Source: Bacillus sp. BP-3 | GTDB lineage: Bacteria; Bacillota; Bacilli; Bacillales; Bacillaceae_G | DNA length: 64,000 bases | Assembly (NCBI RefSeq): GCF_028401955.1 | Contig: NZ_JAQOTJ010000001.1 | Location: forward strand, 67,238-131,237 | Reading direction: 5' to 3' | Part shown: piece by piece, positions 17,961-28,221 of the stretch | How the letters are laid out: every line of letters starts with the position of its first letter | Position numbering within the stretch: the first letter of the stretch is position 1 | Notes under the pieces: generated by a model | What the model was told of the DNA's origin: nothing | The model's input: the letters and a program-made list of their open reading frames with translations, nothing else | Databases searched by the model: none | Position numbers and translations under genes: made by a program

Positions 17961-18895
17961 TTCTTCAACAATCGAAACGCCTTTTCTGTATTTGCAAAAT
18001 GTAATTTCACAAACTCAGGTAATCTTTCTTTCCCAAGCTTTTGAATCAATTTCGCTGCGGCAATATCGACTTGTTTCCCAGCGCCTTTTGGAAGCGGCAT
18101 GCCTGCTTTTTTGCTTAGTTCATCAAACTGTTTTACGAATGAATAGCGAGCCAAAATAGAAGCTGCTGCAACGGCGATATGTACACTTTCGCCTTTTGTA
18201 GCAAAATAGACATTTTCGCGCTGAACGTTTTTTTGTTTGGCTAAATATTTATAATATGTAGTCGGTTGTGTGAACTGATCAATTAAGATGCCTTCTGGTT
18301 TCGTCGGTGCAATTTTAGCCAATAAGTTTGTGATAGCTTTATTATGAAGCAATGCTTTTAGGTGTCCTTGATTGTAGCCTTTCTCAAACATTTCGTTATA
18401 TTTTTCGTTATGCAGAACGAGAGAGCTGTAAGGGACAACTGCTAGTAGTTGCTTTGCGATTTCACAAATTTGGGTATCATTTAAGCCTTTGGAGTCTTTC
18501 ACGCCAAGTTCTTTTAATAATGGAATTTGCGTCGCATCTACGTATACAGCAACAACTGTCATCGGTCCAAAATAGTCTCCTGTTCCAACTTCGTCTGAAC
18601 CGAGAATAGACATGGTAGCGATAGAAGCTGGTGGTGCATAGGCATGGTTGTCTACACTCTTCTTGACAGAAGGTTTTGGCGGCGCGGCATTTGCTTGCCA
18701 CTGGCTCGCTTCTTCTGTTGCACGTCCACCTTGAAACATCACTTTTCCTGATTTATAGGCTGTAATTGTGCAAGATGGAACCTTTGCCATGAAGACGCCG
18801 CCTTGAGGTACTTTTGGCTGCACGGCTTGTGCGTACTTTGATTTCATGTCTTCTATAACCGCAGAGTTTACTTGAATAACAATAGAATTTGACAA
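17957..18895 (-). CDS. rnhC: Ribonuclease HIII
   Basis: The TTG at 18895 is chosen because AAAGGAGCAACCATT precedes it and it gives the usual N-terminus (M)SNSIVIQV. The 312-residue protein has an N-terminal TBP-like substrate-binding domain (about 1-85) and a type 2 RNase H core opening with ILGSDEVGTGDYFGP, which holds the catalytic Asp and Glu residues, with a further acidic residue in LIDQF. It removes RNA from RNA-DNA hybrids. It is divergent from zapA, as in B. subtilis. Confidence 0.95.
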   Translation of the reverse strand: MSNSIVIQVNSAVIEDMKSKYAQAVQPKVPQGGVFMAKVPSCTITAYKSGKVMFQGGRATEEASQWQANAAPPKPSVKKSVDNHAYAPPASIATMSILGSDEVGTGDYFGPMTVVAVYVDATQIPLLKELGVKDSKGLNDTQICEIAKQLLAVVPYSSLVLHNEKYNEMFEKGYNQGHLKALLHNKAITNLLAKIAPTKPEGILIDQFTQPTTYYKYLAKQKNVQRENVYFATKGESVHIAVAAASILARYSFVKQFDELSKKAGMPLPKGAGKQVDIAAAKLIQKLGKERLPEFVKLHFANTEKAFRLLKK

Positions 18896-19019
18896 AATGG
18901 TTGCTCCTTTTTCATTATTTATATTTTTATCATATCGAATAGTTGTTTCTGTTTCCATATGATGTTTTTTCATGGTATGATAATCTTTAGGATTCTGTAC
19001 GGGATTGGAGGACAGTAAG

Positions 19020-19289
19020 TTGTCACAACAAAAGGGAAATCGAAGTCGAATTAATGTAGAAATTTACGGTCAACAATATTCAGTTGTTGGCGATGAAAGT
19101 ACAAGTCATATACGCATTGTCGCGGCGATTGTGGATGATAAAATGCGCGAACTGAATGCTAAGAATCCTTCGCTTGACACAAATCGATTGGCGGTGTTGA
19201 CAGCAGTCAATGTCGTACATGATTATATAAAATTAAAAGAAGAAAATGAAAAGTTGAAAGAAAGAATGAGACAAAAAGGAATGGAATAA
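19020..19289 (+). CDS. zapA: Cell division protein ZapA
   Basis: The TTG at 19020 follows GGAGGACAGTAAG. The 89-residue product reads (M)[19 protein letters not shown], then a ZapA globular part, and ends in a coiled coil (residues about 60-89, [14 protein letters not shown]). ZapA bundles FtsZ filaments at the division site. The next gene starts one base after the stop codon, so they are coupled. Confidence 0.93.
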   Translation: MSQQKGNRSRINVEIYGQQYSVVGDESTSHIRIVAAIVDDKMRELNAKNPSLDTNRLAVLTAVNVVHDYIKLKEENEKLKERMRQKGME

Positions 19290-19290
19290 C

Positions 19291-19830
19291 ATGGTTGATA
19301 TTATAATCATTTTACTGCTTGTTATGGGTTTTCTTCTTGGTTTAAGAAGAGGACTAGTACTGCAGCTTGTAAAGTTAGTAAGCTTTATTATTGCTTATCT
19401 TGTAGCATATTGGTATTGCAAAGATTTAGCACCTGCATTGCAAAAAATTATTCCGTATCCATTTAAGCAAGAAATAAATGTGCCGAATTGGATCGATGCA
19501 AATAGCATGGAAACAGTCTTTTACCAAGCTATTTCGTTTATTGCGTTATTTATCACTACAAAAATCGCACTAACATTGCTTGGACAGCTTTTGAACATGT
19601 TTACAGAAATCCCTGTTGTGAAACAGGTTAACGCATTAGGCGGGGCGGTTTTAGGTTTTTTAGAAGTGTATATTATATTGTTTGTATTAATTGTGATCGG
19701 TACGGTACTTCCTGTTCAACAAGTACAAACGTCGCTTAATACGTCAACAATAAGCAAAGTAATTGTAAATGATACACCGATTCTTTCTGAAAAAGTTAAG
19801 GAATTATGGCAGACAAGCAGCAAGGTATAA
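19291..19830 (+). CDS. CvpA family membrane protein
   Basis: The 179-residue protein has four hydrophobic segments (about 1-20, 25-45, 75-100, 115-140) and the CvpA-type motif GLRRGLVLQLVKLVSFIIAY. YshB-like members sit between zapA and polX in Bacillus. The family is linked to envelope stress and, in E. coli, colicin V production, but its biochemical role is not settled. Confidence 0.85.
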   Translation: MVDIIIILLLVMGFLLGLRRGLVLQLVKLVSFIIAYLVAYWYCKDLAPALQKIIPYPFKQEINVPNWIDANSMETVFYQAISFIALFITTKIALTLLGQLLNMFTEIPVVKQVNALGGAVLGFLEVYIILFVLIVIGTVLPVQQVQTSLNTSTISKVIVNDTPILSEKVKELWQTSSKV

Positions 19831-19861
19831 CTTCTCTTCTTTAGAAAGAGAAGTTTTTTTC
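19829..19861 (+). terminator. Terminator after the CvpA gene
   Basis: AACTTCTC and GAGAAGTT arms with a T run, starting at the stop codon. Confidence 0.75.
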
Positions 19862-19884
19862 TATGATGGGAAGGCGGGAGAAGA

Positions 19885-21603
19885 ATGAAAATAAATAAAA
19901 AACAAGTGATTAAACTACTTGAAACAATTGCACTTTTCATGGAACTAAAAGGGGAAAATCCTTTTAAAATATCAGCATTTCGTAAAGCGGCAGCAGCGTT
20001 AGAAAGTGATGATCGCAGCCTTTCAGAAATTGAAGATTTCACAAAAATACCAGGAATCGGAAAAGGAACAGCGGCCGTTATCGCAGAATATATTGAAGTT
20101 GGAACATCAGAAGTGCTTACAGAGCTTGAAAAAGAAGTACCAAGCAGCTTATTACCGCTTTTAAAATTACCAGGTCTTGGCGGGAAAAAAGTCGCGAAGT
20201 TATATAAAGAACTTGGCGTTGTAGATATGGAAACGTTAAAGAAAGCTTGCGAGGAAAAGCAAGTGCAAGCTCTTGCTGGGTTTGGTAAGAAAACGGAAGA
20301 GAAAATACTAGAGGCAATCGAGCAGGTTGGTTCCAGGCCAGAACGTCTTCCGATCGCAATGGTACTTCCTATTGCCGGGGAAATAGAGCGGAAATTGTCG
20401 AATATACCAGAAATTATTCGCTATTCTCGTGCTGGTAGTTTGCGCCGCGTTCGTGAAACAGTGAAAGATTTAGATTTTATTATTGCGACAACAGAACCAG
20501 AAAAAGTGCGTGAGCATTTACTGCAGTTTGATAATATGATTGAAGTGATCGCAAGCGGTGATACAAAGGTTTCTGTACGCCTTCAGTATGAGTATGATAT
20601 TTCGATTGATTTCCGTCTGGTGAAACCGGAAGAGTTTATTACTACTTTGCATCACTTCACAGGTTCAAAAGACCATAATGTAAGAATGCGCCAAATTGCC
20701 AAAGATAAGGGCGAGAAAATTAGTGAATACGGCGTTGAAAACTTAGAAACGGGAGAAGTGCAGACATTCGAGACAGAAGCAGCGTTTTTTGCACACTTTG
20801 GACTTCCATTCATCCCGCCAGAAGTGCGTGAAGATGGAAAAGAGATTGATCTAATTGAGCAGTACCCAAATTTCGTTCAGTTCTCTCATATTCAAGGTGA
20901 TTTACATATGCATACAACATGGAGTGACGGTGCTTTTTCTATTGAAGAAATGGTACAAGCATGTCGTGCTCGTGGATATAAGTATATGGCGATTACGGAT
21001 CATTCTCAGTACTTAAAGGTGGCGAATGGATTAACGAAAGAGCGCCTTCGTGAACAAGGAAAAGAAATTGAACGTCTGAATGAAAAGTATCCGGATATCA
21101 CTATTTTACGCGGTATTGAAATGGACATTTTACCAGATGCAACACTTGATTTTGATGATGACGTATTAGCAGAACTTGATTATGTAATCGGAGCTATTCA
21201 TTCTAGTTTCTCACAAGATCGTGAAACAATTATGAAGCGCCTACGCGCTGCAATTGAAAATCATCATGTAACAATGATTGCGCATCCAACAGGCCGCTTA
21301 ATTGGTCGCCGCGAAGGCTATGATGTCGATACAGATTTATTAATTGAGCTTGCGAAAGAAACAAATACTGTACTTGAATTAAATGCAAATCCAAACCGTT
21401 TAGACTTAAGTGCGAAGCTGTTAAAGCAAGCGCAAGATGCGGGTGTGAAAATCGCCATTAATACAGATGCTCATACGCTTGAAATGCTAGAGGATATGGA
21501 AATTGGTACTGCAGCTGCGCGCAAAGGTTGGATTCAAAAAGATACAGTTATTAACACGTGGGATATTGAACGTTTATTAGATTATATTAAGCGTAATAAG
21601 TAA
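19885..21603 (+). CDS. polX: DNA polymerase/3'-5' exonuclease PolX
   Basis: The 572-residue protein has an N-terminal helix-hairpin-helix region (IPGIGKGTAAVIAEYI and LPGLGGKKVAKLYKELGV), a Pol X nucleotidyltransferase palm (SLRRVRETVKDLDFII), and a C-terminal PHP exonuclease domain opening with GDLHMHTTWSDG near residue 338. It acts in base-excision and gap-filling repair. The length equals the Bacillus PolX. mutS2 follows after 18 bases, making a repair operon. Confidence 0.96.
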   Translation: MKINKKQVIKLLETIALFMELKGENPFKISAFRKAAAALESDDRSLSEIEDFTKIPGIGKGTAAVIAEYIEVGTSEVLTELEKEVPSSLLPLLKLPGLGGKKVAKLYKELGVVDMETLKKACEEKQVQALAGFGKKTEEKILEAIEQVGSRPERLPIAMVLPIAGEIERKLSNIPEIIRYSRAGSLRRVRETVKDLDFIIATTEPEKVREHLLQFDNMIEVIASGDTKVSVRLQYEYDISIDFRLVKPEEFITTLHHFTGSKDHNVRMRQIAKDKGEKISEYGVENLETGEVQTFETEAAFFAHFGLPFIPPEVREDGKEIDLIEQYPNFVQFSHIQGDLHMHTTWSDGAFSIEEMVQACRARGYKYMAITDHSQYLKVANGLTKERLREQGKEIERLNEKYPDITILRGIEMDILPDATLDFDDDVLAELDYVIGAIHSSFSQDRETIMKRLRAAIENHHVTMIAHPTGRLIGRREGYDVDTDLLIELAKETNTVLELNANPNRLDLSAKLLKQAQDAGVKIAINTDAHTLEMLEDMEIGTAAARKGWIQKDTVINTWDIERLLDYIKRNK

Positions 21604-21621
21604 CACAAGGGGGCAGCAACT

Positions 21622-23982
21622 ATGTTAGAACGAACGTTGCGTGTATTAGAATATGAAAAAGTAAAAGAACAATTGCTGGAACACGTTGCTTCTTCACTTG
21701 GACGAGATAAAGTAAAAGGGCTTGTGCCAAGCACAGATTACGAAGAAGTGGTAAAAATGCAGGAAACAACAGATGAGGCTGCGAAGGTCATCCGTTTAAA
21801 AGGGCATGTGCCGCTTGGTGGGATTTTTGATATTCGTCCAAATGTAAAGCGGGCGAAAATTGGTAGTATGCTAAGCCCGCATGAACTTTTAGATATTGCA
21901 AGTACGATGTATGGCAGCCGCCAGATGAAACGATTTATTGAAGATATGATTGAAAATGGTGTGGAACTGCCGATTTTAGATACATATGTAGCGCGCATTG
22001 TATCCTTATATGATTTAGAAAAGAAAATTACAAATTGTATTAGTGATGGCGGAGAAGTAGTTGATAGTGCGAGTGAAAAATTACGTGGTATCCGCCAGCA
22101 AATTCGCACTGCGGAAAGTCGAATTCGCGAAAAACTGGAAAATATGACGCGTTCTTCTAACGCACAGAAGATGTTGTCAGATGCAATTGTAACGATTCGT
22201 AACGATCGCTATGTAATTCCAGTTAAACAAGAATACCGCGGTGTATATGGTGGTATCGTTCATGACCAATCTGCTTCTGGCCAAACGTTATTTATCGAAC
22301 CGCAAGTTATTGTAGAACTGAATAACGCACTACAAGAAGCGCGCGTGAAAGAAAAGCAAGAAGTAGAACGTATTTTAATGATGCTAACAGAAGAAGTAGC
22401 TATCGAGGCTGATATCATTTTAGAAAACGTTGATGTTGTGGCAGAACTTGATTTCATTTTCGCAAAAGCTTTCTATGCAAAACGATTAAAAGCAACGAAA
22501 CCAATTTTGAACAATGAGCGTTATATGAACTTACGCCAAGCACGTCATCCGCTTATTGATCCGAAAGTTGTTGTGCCAAACGATATTGTGCTTGGAAAAG
22601 ACTTTACAACAATCGTTATTACTGGACCGAATACAGGTGGTAAAACAGTTACATTAAAAACGGTAGGGATTTGTATTTTAATGGCACAATCTGGTTTGCA
22701 CATTCCTGTTTTAGATGAGTCCGAAATTTGTGTGTTTAAAAATGTGTTTGCTGATATCGGTGATGAGCAATCAATTGAGCAAAGCTTAAGTACATTCTCC
22801 TCTCATATGGTAAACATTGTTGATATTTTAGAACAGGCTGACTTTGAAAGCTTAGTATTGTTTGATGAATTAGGAGCAGGGACAGACCCGCAAGAAGGGG
22901 CTGCACTTGCGATTTCCATTTTAGATGAAGTGTATAATCGCGGCGCGCGCGTTGTGGCAACGACGCATTACCCTGAGCTAAAAGCGTACGGCTATAATCG
23001 TGAACAAGTTGTTAATGCAAGTGTTGAGTTTGATGTAAACACATTAAGCCCAACGTATAAATTGTTAATTGGTGTACCAGGGAGAAGTAACGCTTTTGAA
23101 ATTTCAAAACGTCTTGGGTTATCTGACCGTGTAATTGATCGTGCCCGTGGTCATATTAGTACGGAATCAAATAAAGTAGAAAATATGATAGCTAAGCTGG
23201 AAGAAAGTCGAAAGAACGCTGAGCGTGAATGGAATGAAGCAGAAGAGCTTCGCAAGCAATCTGAAAAACTTCATAAAGAACTGCAGCGTCAAATTATTGA
23301 ATTTAACGAAGAGCGTGATGAAAGATTACTAAAAGCACAAAAAGAAGGCGAAGAAAAAGTCGAATTGGCGAAGAAGGAAGCAGAAGAAATTATTCGTGAA
23401 CTTCGTCAATTGCGAAAAGCAAAGCTTGCTGATATTAAAGATCATGAGCTAATTGAGGCGAAAAGCCGTTTAGCAGGGGCAGCGCCGGAGCTTGTGAAAA
23501 AACAACAAACAAAAGTGAAAAACACAGCACCAAAACAAGTGTTAAGACCAGGCGACGAAGTAAAAGTATTAACGTTCGGTCAAAAAGGTCAGCTTCTGAA
23601 AAAAGTAAGCGACAACGAATGGAACGTCCAAATCGGAATTTTGAAGATGAAGGTGAAAGAGTCTGATATGGAATATATTAACACACCAAATCCTGTTGAG
23701 AAAAAAGCAGTGACAGCGGTAAAAGGAAGAGACTATCAAGTTTCGTTAGAACTTGATCTTCGTGGTGAACGTTTTGAAGATGCGCTAGCACGTGTAGAAA
23801 AATATTTGGATGATGCGCAGCTTGCAAGCTATCCGCGCGTTTCGATTATTCACGGAAAAGGAACCGGGGCACTGCGTCAAGGTGTACAAGATTATTTGAA
23901 AAAACATCGTGGTGTGAAAAGCTTCCGTTATGGTGATATGGGTGAAGGTGGCCTTGGTGTTACAGTTGTAGAACTGAAATAG
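21622..23982 (+). CDS. mutS2: Endonuclease MutS2
   Basis: The 786-residue protein has the MutS core and ABC-type ATPase without the mismatch-recognition domain: Walker [10 protein letters not shown] at 334-342, Walker [17 protein letters not shown] near 412-428, and [10 protein letters not shown] long coiled coil (about 515-640) leads to a C-terminal Smr nuclease domain ([12 protein letters not shown] near 711; [11 protein letters not shown]). MutS2 limits recombination and rescues collided ribosomes in Firmicutes. Length and order are normal. Confidence 0.97.
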   Translation: MLERTLRVLEYEKVKEQLLEHVASSLGRDKVKGLVPSTDYEEVVKMQETTDEAAKVIRLKGHVPLGGIFDIRPNVKRAKIGSMLSPHELLDIASTMYGSRQMKRFIEDMIENGVELPILDTYVARIVSLYDLEKKITNCISDGGEVVDSASEKLRGIRQQIRTAESRIREKLENMTRSSNAQKMLSDAIVTIRNDRYVIPVKQEYRGVYGGIVHDQSASGQTLFIEPQVIVELNNALQEARVKEKQEVERILMMLTEEVAIEADIILENVDVVAELDFIFAKAFYAKRLKATKPILNNERYMNLRQARHPLIDPKVVVPNDIVLGKDFTTIVITGPNTGGKTVTLKTVGICILMAQSGLHIPVLDESEICVFKNVFADIGDEQSIEQSLSTFSSHMVNIVDILEQADFESLVLFDELGAGTDPQEGAALAISILDEVYNRGARVVATTHYPELKAYGYNREQVVNASVEFDVNTLSPTYKLLIGVPGRSNAFEISKRLGLSDRVIDRARGHISTESNKVENMIAKLEESRKNAEREWNEAEELRKQSEKLHKELQRQIIEFNEERDERLLKAQKEGEEKVELAKKEAEEIIRELRQLRKAKLADIKDHELIEAKSRLAGAAPELVKKQQTKVKNTAPKQVLRPGDEVKVLTFGQKGQLLKKVSDNEWNVQIGILKMKVKESDMEYINTPNPVEKKAVTAVKGRDYQVSLELDLRGERFEDALARVEKYLDDAQLASYPRVSIIHGKGTGALRQGVQDYLKKHRGVKSFRYGDMGEGGLGVTVVELK

Positions 23983-24007
23983 GAAACGAAGCAAAGGGGA
24001 AACGGCT

Positions 24008-24100
24008 ATGTTTATGGACAAACTTGCAAAAGTATTGTTAGCTTGTTGCGGAACGTTTTTTATCATTGGGGTTATATATTTGCTGTTTTTTGCGAAATAA
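24008..24100 (+). CDS. Tiny single-span membrane protein
   Basis: The 30-codon frame opens after AAAGGGGAAACGGCT, 25 bases past mutS2. It encodes MFMDKLAKVLLACC followed by one hydrophobic segment and ends FFAK. A terminator follows at once. Good RBS, position and terminator support a real small protein; its role is unknown. Confidence 0.6.
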   Translation: MFMDKLAKVLLACCGTFFIIGVIYLLFFAK

Positions 24101-24105
24101 GGGAG

Positions 24106-24134
24106 AGGACACCGTTTTTGGTGTTCTTTTTCAT
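24106..24134 (+). terminator. Terminator of the polX-mutS2 operon
   Basis: AGGACACC, GTTTTT, GGTGTTCT followed by T5, just after the 30-residue frame. Confidence 0.8.
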
Positions 24135-24208
24135 TGTCTGTTTTCTAGGCATGAGTAGAAGATGTTTTGTATAATAGAGAATGTTACACAGGAATAGAAG
24201 GAGACACT

Positions 24209-25285
24209 ATGATTACAACAAAAAAACTGTTAGAGGAAGCAACTAATTTTATTACAGATTGCTACAACGAGCTAGAAAAGTCTCATGAAATGCAAGATAG
24301 ATTATCACAAATTGAATCTGAAATACAAATGACAGGAACGTATGAGCATACTTTTGAAGAGCTTGTTCACGGGGCACGAATGGCATGGAGAAATAGTAAT
24401 CGCTGTATCGGTCGTCTGTTTTGGAATAAGCTTCATGTATTAGATGCGCGTGATGTAAATGATGGGGAAGGGATATATGAGGCACTGCTTCATCACATTC
24501 AATATGCGACAAATGACGGGAAAATTCTACCTACGATTACTATTTTTAAACAACATCAAAACGAGAAAAATCATATTCGAATTTATAACCACCAATTAAT
24601 TCGCTATGCGGGTTATGAAACCGAGCAAGGCATTATCGGTGATTCTCATTCCTTATCCTTCTCATCATTTTGTCAAGAACTTGGCTGGAGAGGGAAGGGA
24701 ACACATTTTGATGTGCTGCCACTTGTATTTTCAATAGATGGAAACGAACCGGTATATATGCCAATCCCAGAGGGATCTGTAAAAGAAGTGCCGTTAGAAC
24801 ATCCGGAATATCCATTTTTCACTTTGGAAGCAAAATGGTATGGTGTTCCAATCATTTCAGATATGCGCTTAGAAATTGGCGGTATCTCTTATACAGCTGC
24901 TCCTTTTAACGGCTGGTATATGGGAACAGAAATTGGTGCACGCAACTTAGCTGATCATGATCGTTATAATCTACTTCCAGCTATTGCGGAGATGATGGGA
25001 TTAGATACGTCAAGAAACAGTACACTTTGGAAAGACAAGGCATTAATAGAATTAAATATAGCCGTTTTACACTCTTTCAAAAAACAAGGTGTAACGATTG
25101 TAGATCACCATACAGCTGCGCAGCAGTTTGGTCAATTTGAGAAGCAAGAAGCAGCATGCGGTCGTTTAGTCACAGGGAATTGGGTATGGTTAATTCCACC
25201 TGTTTCTCCTGCAGCGACGCACATTTATCATAAGCCTTATCCGAATCAAGTACTTACACCTAATTTTTTTCATAAAAAAGGGTGA
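24209..25285 (+). CDS. nos: Bacterial nitric oxide synthase oxygenase
   Basis: The ATG at 24209 has AGAAGGAGACACT upstream. The 358-residue protein is the heme oxygenase domain of NOS: proximal heme Cys66 in [10 protein letters not shown], then [25 protein letters not shown] and the C-terminal [10 protein letters not shown]. It makes NO from arginine with BH4 or THF and borrows cellular reductases, since no reductase domain is attached. In Bacillus it protects against oxidative stress and some antibiotics. It is monocistronic. Confidence 0.96.
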   Translation: MITTKKLLEEATNFITDCYNELEKSHEMQDRLSQIESEIQMTGTYEHTFEELVHGARMAWRNSNRCIGRLFWNKLHVLDARDVNDGEGIYEALLHHIQYATNDGKILPTITIFKQHQNEKNHIRIYNHQLIRYAGYETEQGIIGDSHSLSFSSFCQELGWRGKGTHFDVLPLVFSIDGNEPVYMPIPEGSVKEVPLEHPEYPFFTLEAKWYGVPIISDMRLEIGGISYTAAPFNGWYMGTEIGARNLADHDRYNLLPAIAEMMGLDTSRNSTLWKDKALIELNIAVLHSFKKQGVTIVDHHTAAQQFGQFEKQEAACGRLVTGNWVWLIPPVSPAATHIYHKPYPNQVLTPNFFHKKG

Positions 25286-25340
25286 AGGCTTGTCGGGCAG
25301 ATAAAAAAATAACGTGTATAGATAAAAGGGACCGTTAATG

Positions 25341-25400
25341 CCCGATTAGTTCAACTAACCATCAGTGAGAAAAGCATCACTGATGGAAGTTTCACTTTAT
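25341..25400 (+). repeat. bcr1-like repeat fragment, variant
   Basis: CCCGATTAG, then a CCATCAGTGA / TCACTGATGG hairpin and AAGTTTCACTTTAT match the distal half of bcr1, with a variant segment (TTCAACTAA) in place of GGTGAGGGC. It is bracketed by GGGACCGTT and AACGGCCC. It occupies most of the 261-base gap after nos. Confidence 0.6.
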
Positions 25401-25546
25401 TGGCGATACTAAATAAACGGCCCTATTTCTGTGCTTCTAACATAGAGTGGTTTCATACATAAAAAAAGTTGTTACAAAACTTCTGACTTCGTGTAGGGCC
25501 TTTCTTAACAGCTAGAAAGCATTGAAATGGAAAGGTAGGATAGGTA

Positions 25547-26743
25547 ATGAAAACAGAAGTCATTTTAAAGGTTAAAACAAAATATACAAACGAATTAAAA
25601 AGTGGCTATCCACTTATTTCAAAAGAAGCGATTATAAATTTACATGATGTAAATGTAGAAGGTACAATCGTAAAACTTGTAGATGACAAAAATAAGTTTA
25701 TTGGTACAGGATATTATGGAAAGCAAAATAAAGGATATGGCTGGATTTTAACAAGAAAAGAACAAGCACAAATCGATCAAGCCCTCTTTGAAAAGAAGAT
25801 TAAATCTGCTTTAAGTAAACGTAAAAATTTCTATGAAGACACAGATACAACAGCATTTCGCGTGTTCAATGGTGAAGGTGATGGAATTGGTGGCTTAATC
25901 ATCGATTACTATGATGGGTATTACGTGATTAGCTGGTATAGCGAAGGCATTTATCAATTTAGTAAAGAGATTATCGAGTCCTTACAGAATGTGGCTACAT
26001 ATAAAGCGATCTATCAGAAAAAACGCTTTGATACGAAAGGACAATATATTGAAGAAGACGATTTCGTAACAGGAGAACGCGGAGAATTTCCGATTATCGT
26101 CAAAGAGAATGGTGTTAACTTTGCCGTATATTTAAATGACGGAGCAATGGTCGGTGTCTTTTTAGATCAACGTAATGTAAGAAAGCAAATTCGTGACAAA
26201 TATGCAGATGGCAAAACAGTCTTGAATATGTTCTCCTACACAGGTGCATTTTCTGTCTTTGCAGCACTTGGCGGGGCGACAAAAACAACAAGTGTGGATC
26301 TTGCAAACCGCAGTTTAAGTAAAACAATTGAGCAATTTAGCGTGAACGACGTTGATTATGAAGCGCAAGATATTATCGTAGAAGACGTATTTCACTATTT
26401 TAAATATGCAGTAAAGAAAGCACTGAAGTTTGATATGGTCATTCTAGATCCACCAAGCTTTGCACGCTCAAAAAAATATACATTTAGCGCGGCTAAAGAT
26501 TATAAAAACTTATTAAAAGAAGCAATTGCGATTACAGAAAATAACGGTATCATTGTCGCTTCTACAAATTGCAGTACTTTCGGTATGAAAAAGTTCAAAG
26601 GCTTCATTGATACAGCATTTAAAGAAATGAACGGCAAGTATAAAGTATTAGAAGAACATTCATTACCAGAGGACTTCCGGACGATTTCACAGTTTCCAGA
26701 AGGTGATTATTTAAAAGTAGTGTTTATTAAAAAAATAAAGTAA
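25547..26743 (+). CDS. Class I SAM-dependent rRNA methyltransferase (RlmI-like)
   Basis: The 398-residue protein has an N-terminal PUA domain (about 1-75), a linker domain (RVFNGEGDGIGGLIIDYYDG) and a Rossmann methyltransferase core (VLNMFSYTGAFSVFAALGG near 224, then DMVILDPPSFARSKK near 300). This matches 23S rRNA m5C methylases of the RlmI/RlmO group; the exact target is not determined here. It is monocistronic. Confidence 0.88.
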   Translation: MKTEVILKVKTKYTNELKSGYPLISKEAIINLHDVNVEGTIVKLVDDKNKFIGTGYYGKQNKGYGWILTRKEQAQIDQALFEKKIKSALSKRKNFYEDTDTTAFRVFNGEGDGIGGLIIDYYDGYYVISWYSEGIYQFSKEIIESLQNVATYKAIYQKKRFDTKGQYIEEDDFVTGERGEFPIIVKENGVNFAVYLNDGAMVGVFLDQRNVRKQIRDKYADGKTVLNMFSYTGAFSVFAALGGATKTTSVDLANRSLSKTIEQFSVNDVDYEAQDIIVEDVFHYFKYAVKKALKFDMVILDPPSFARSKKYTFSAAKDYKNLLKEAIAITENNGIIVASTNCSTFGMKKFKGFIDTAFKEMNGKYKVLEEHSLPEDFRTISQFPEGDYLKVVFIKKIK

Positions 26744-26759
26744 AAACCTTTTTTAGATA

Positions 26760-26802
26760 GGCGAGAGCATGTCATGGCTGGTCTTGCATACTAGTAACTT
26801 AT
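26760..26802 (+). repeat. Possible partial copy D of the covarying-hairpin repeat
   Basis: GGCGAGAGCAT starts this 43-base stretch exactly as in copies A and C, and it lies just downstream of a gene as they do. After that block it diverges (TGGCTGGTCTTGCATAC) and the hairpin is not preserved. Confidence 0.3.
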
Positions 26803-26845
26803 AGGTTGAAAAATTAAAATAGGTTTATTTAACCTTTTAAAGTAA

Positions 26846-26879
26846 GAGCGTTTCTTTGTAATGAGAAATGCTTTTTATT
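26846..26879 (+). terminator. Terminator-like hairpin
   Basis: AGCGTTTCT and AGAAATGCT arms followed by T5, about 105 bases past the rRNA methylase gene. Confidence 0.6.
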
Positions 26880-26993
26880 TTTGTTAAAATTGATATTTCA
26901 ATAACGGTATAATGAAAAACAATATTAATTTATTGTAAAACGATAAATTAAGTGCTAAAATCATGTTGTTATGAAATAAGTGAGGTGTTTTAA

Positions 26994-27479
26994 ATGAATG
27001 TTAAACGAGGTTCAACCACTTTCTTAAAGGTAATTATTTTTCTGGCTGGAATTGCAGTTCTTGCTTTATGTATATTTTTAGTGCCCCATATGGCGAATTT
27101 CGCAGCGAAACTGTATCCAAATATTGCCCCAATGAAATATCTCGTTTTCATCGTGATGTATGGAGCGGCTGTGCCCTTTTACTTTGCTCTCTATCAGGCT
27201 TTCAATCTTTTACGATACATTGACGAGAACACAGCGTTCTCGGAATTATCTGTAAAGGCGTTAAAGAACGTAAAGTGCTGTGCGATTACAATCAGTGGTT
27301 TGTATGTATTAGGCTTGCCACTCTTTCATTTTATAGCGAAGAAAGTTGACCCTCCTATTGGATTAATGGGACTCACCATCATTTTTGCTTCGTTGGTTAT
27401 CGCCGTTTTTGCTGCTATCCTCCAACGGCTTCTACAAGAAGCGATTAACATAAAATCAGAAAATGATTTGACGGTCTGA
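26994..27479 (+). CDS. DUF2975 family membrane protein
   Basis: The 161-residue protein has four membrane segments (about 10-30, 45-68, 98-118, 125-148), with the family segment ALYQAFNLLRYIDENTAFSE after the second. AAGTGAGGTGTTTTAA precedes the ATG. DUF2975 proteins are typically paired with a small XRE-type regulator, exactly as here, where the regulator follows within 11 bases. The function of the pair is not known. Confidence 0.85.
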   Translation: MNVKRGSTTFLKVIIFLAGIAVLALCIFLVPHMANFAAKLYPNIAPMKYLVFIVMYGAAVPFYFALYQAFNLLRYIDENTAFSELSVKALKNVKCCAITISGLYVLGLPLFHFIAKKVDPPIGLMGLTIIFASLVIAVFAAILQRLLQEAINIKSENDLTV

Positions 27480-27489
27480 GGTGGAGGAT

Positions 27490-27708
27490 ATGACAATTAT
27501 TATTAACATTGATGTGATGTTAGCAAAACGAAAAATGAGCGTAACGGAGCTTTCGGAGAGGGTTGGAATTACTATGGCGAATCTTTCTATTCTGAAAAAT
27601 GGGAAAGCAAAAGCGGTTCGTTTTTCAACATTAGAAGCGATATGTAAGACTTTGGATTGTCAGCCAGGTGATATTTTGGAGTACAAAAGCGATGAAGATA
27701 CTCAATAA
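27490..27708 (+). CDS. XRE/YozG-type helix-turn-helix regulator
   Basis: The 72-residue product (MTIIINIDVMLAKRKMSVTE, then LSERVGITMANLSILKNGKA) is a Cro/C1-type DNA-binding domain ending CQPGDILEY, a signature of the YozG group. An upstream GTG at 27481 is in frame, but the ATG fits the family N-terminus. It is co-transcribed with the DUF2975 gene and probably regulates it. Confidence 0.88.
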   Translation: MTIIINIDVMLAKRKMSVTELSERVGITMANLSILKNGKAKAVRFSTLEAICKTLDCQPGDILEYKSDEDTQ

Positions 27709-27751
27709 AAATAGATAACATATTTATTTAACGGGAGTCGATAGAGAATTT

Positions 27752-27780
27752 AAGGGATAGCCATTAAGCTATCCCTTCTT
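27752..27780 (+). terminator. Terminator of the DUF2975/HTH operon
   Basis: AAGGGATAGC and GCTATCCCTT arms around a 5-6 base loop, followed by CTT. Confidence 0.75.
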
Positions 27781-27816
27781 TGCGTTTATTGATGTTATTT
27801 GTAATGTTTGCACCTC

Positions 27817-27854
27817 AAAAGGGAACCCATTAGTATAAAATGAGTTCCTTTTTT
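27817..27854. terminator. Bidirectional terminator near ywbE
   Basis: AAAAGGGAAC-CATT pairs with AATGAG-TTCCTTTTTT. It touches the ywbE stop codon and is T-rich in both directions. Confidence 0.65.
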
Positions 27855-28047
27855 ATTGTACAATGTGCTGTACTCTGCCAACTTGTCCGTCTTGTAAACG
27901 TACTTTTATGCCATGTGGATGAGAAGGTGAGTTTGTCAAAATGTCTTTCACAATCCCTCTCGTTAACTTTCCAGTACGCTGATCTTGCTTTAGTACAATA
28001 TCAACTTCGAGACCAGGCGATATATTTGCGCGTTTCTGTCCGTTCAT
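27853..28047 (-). CDS. ywbE: YwbE family protein
   Basis: The 64-residue protein reads MNGQKRANISPGLEVDIVLK and ends GQVGRVQHIV, the full YwbE family sequence (DUF2196). It is a small basic beta protein with an SH3-like or KOW-like look (VDIVLKQDQRTGKLTRGIVKD), suggesting RNA or ribosome contact; no function is established. Its ATG overlaps the stop of the upstream 57-residue frame, so the two are translationally coupled. Confidence 0.85.
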   Translation of the reverse strand: MNGQKRANISPGLEVDIVLKQDQRTGKLTRGIVKDILTNSPSHPHGIKVRLQDGQVGRVQHIVQ

Positions 28048-28221
28048 TTATACACCTGTGCGTCTGCGTTGATTGTTTGGTTTTTTCGTTTGTTGATTTT
28101 GTAGCTTCTTCGTTGCTTGATTTTGATTTTTCGCATTAGCTCCATTTCCATTTCCTTGCTTTTTCTTCGCAAGTTGCTCACGCATTACATCGGCTAAGCT
28201 TACTTTTTTATTTTCTGACAT
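28048..28221 (-). CDS. Small basic Asn/Gln/Lys-rich protein upstream of ywbE
   Basis: The 57-codon frame has AAAAGGAGATTTCAT before its ATG. The product begins MSENKKVSLADVMREQLAKK and continues as a low-complexity N/Q/K tail ending RRRTGV. Its TAA overlaps the ywbE ATG by one base. RBS and coupling make it very likely real. It is probably an RNA-associated or spore-type basic protein, but I do not recognise it. Confidence 0.7.
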   Translation of the reverse strand: MSENKKVSLADVMREQLAKKKQGNGNGANAKNQNQATKKLQNQQTKKPNNQRRRTGV

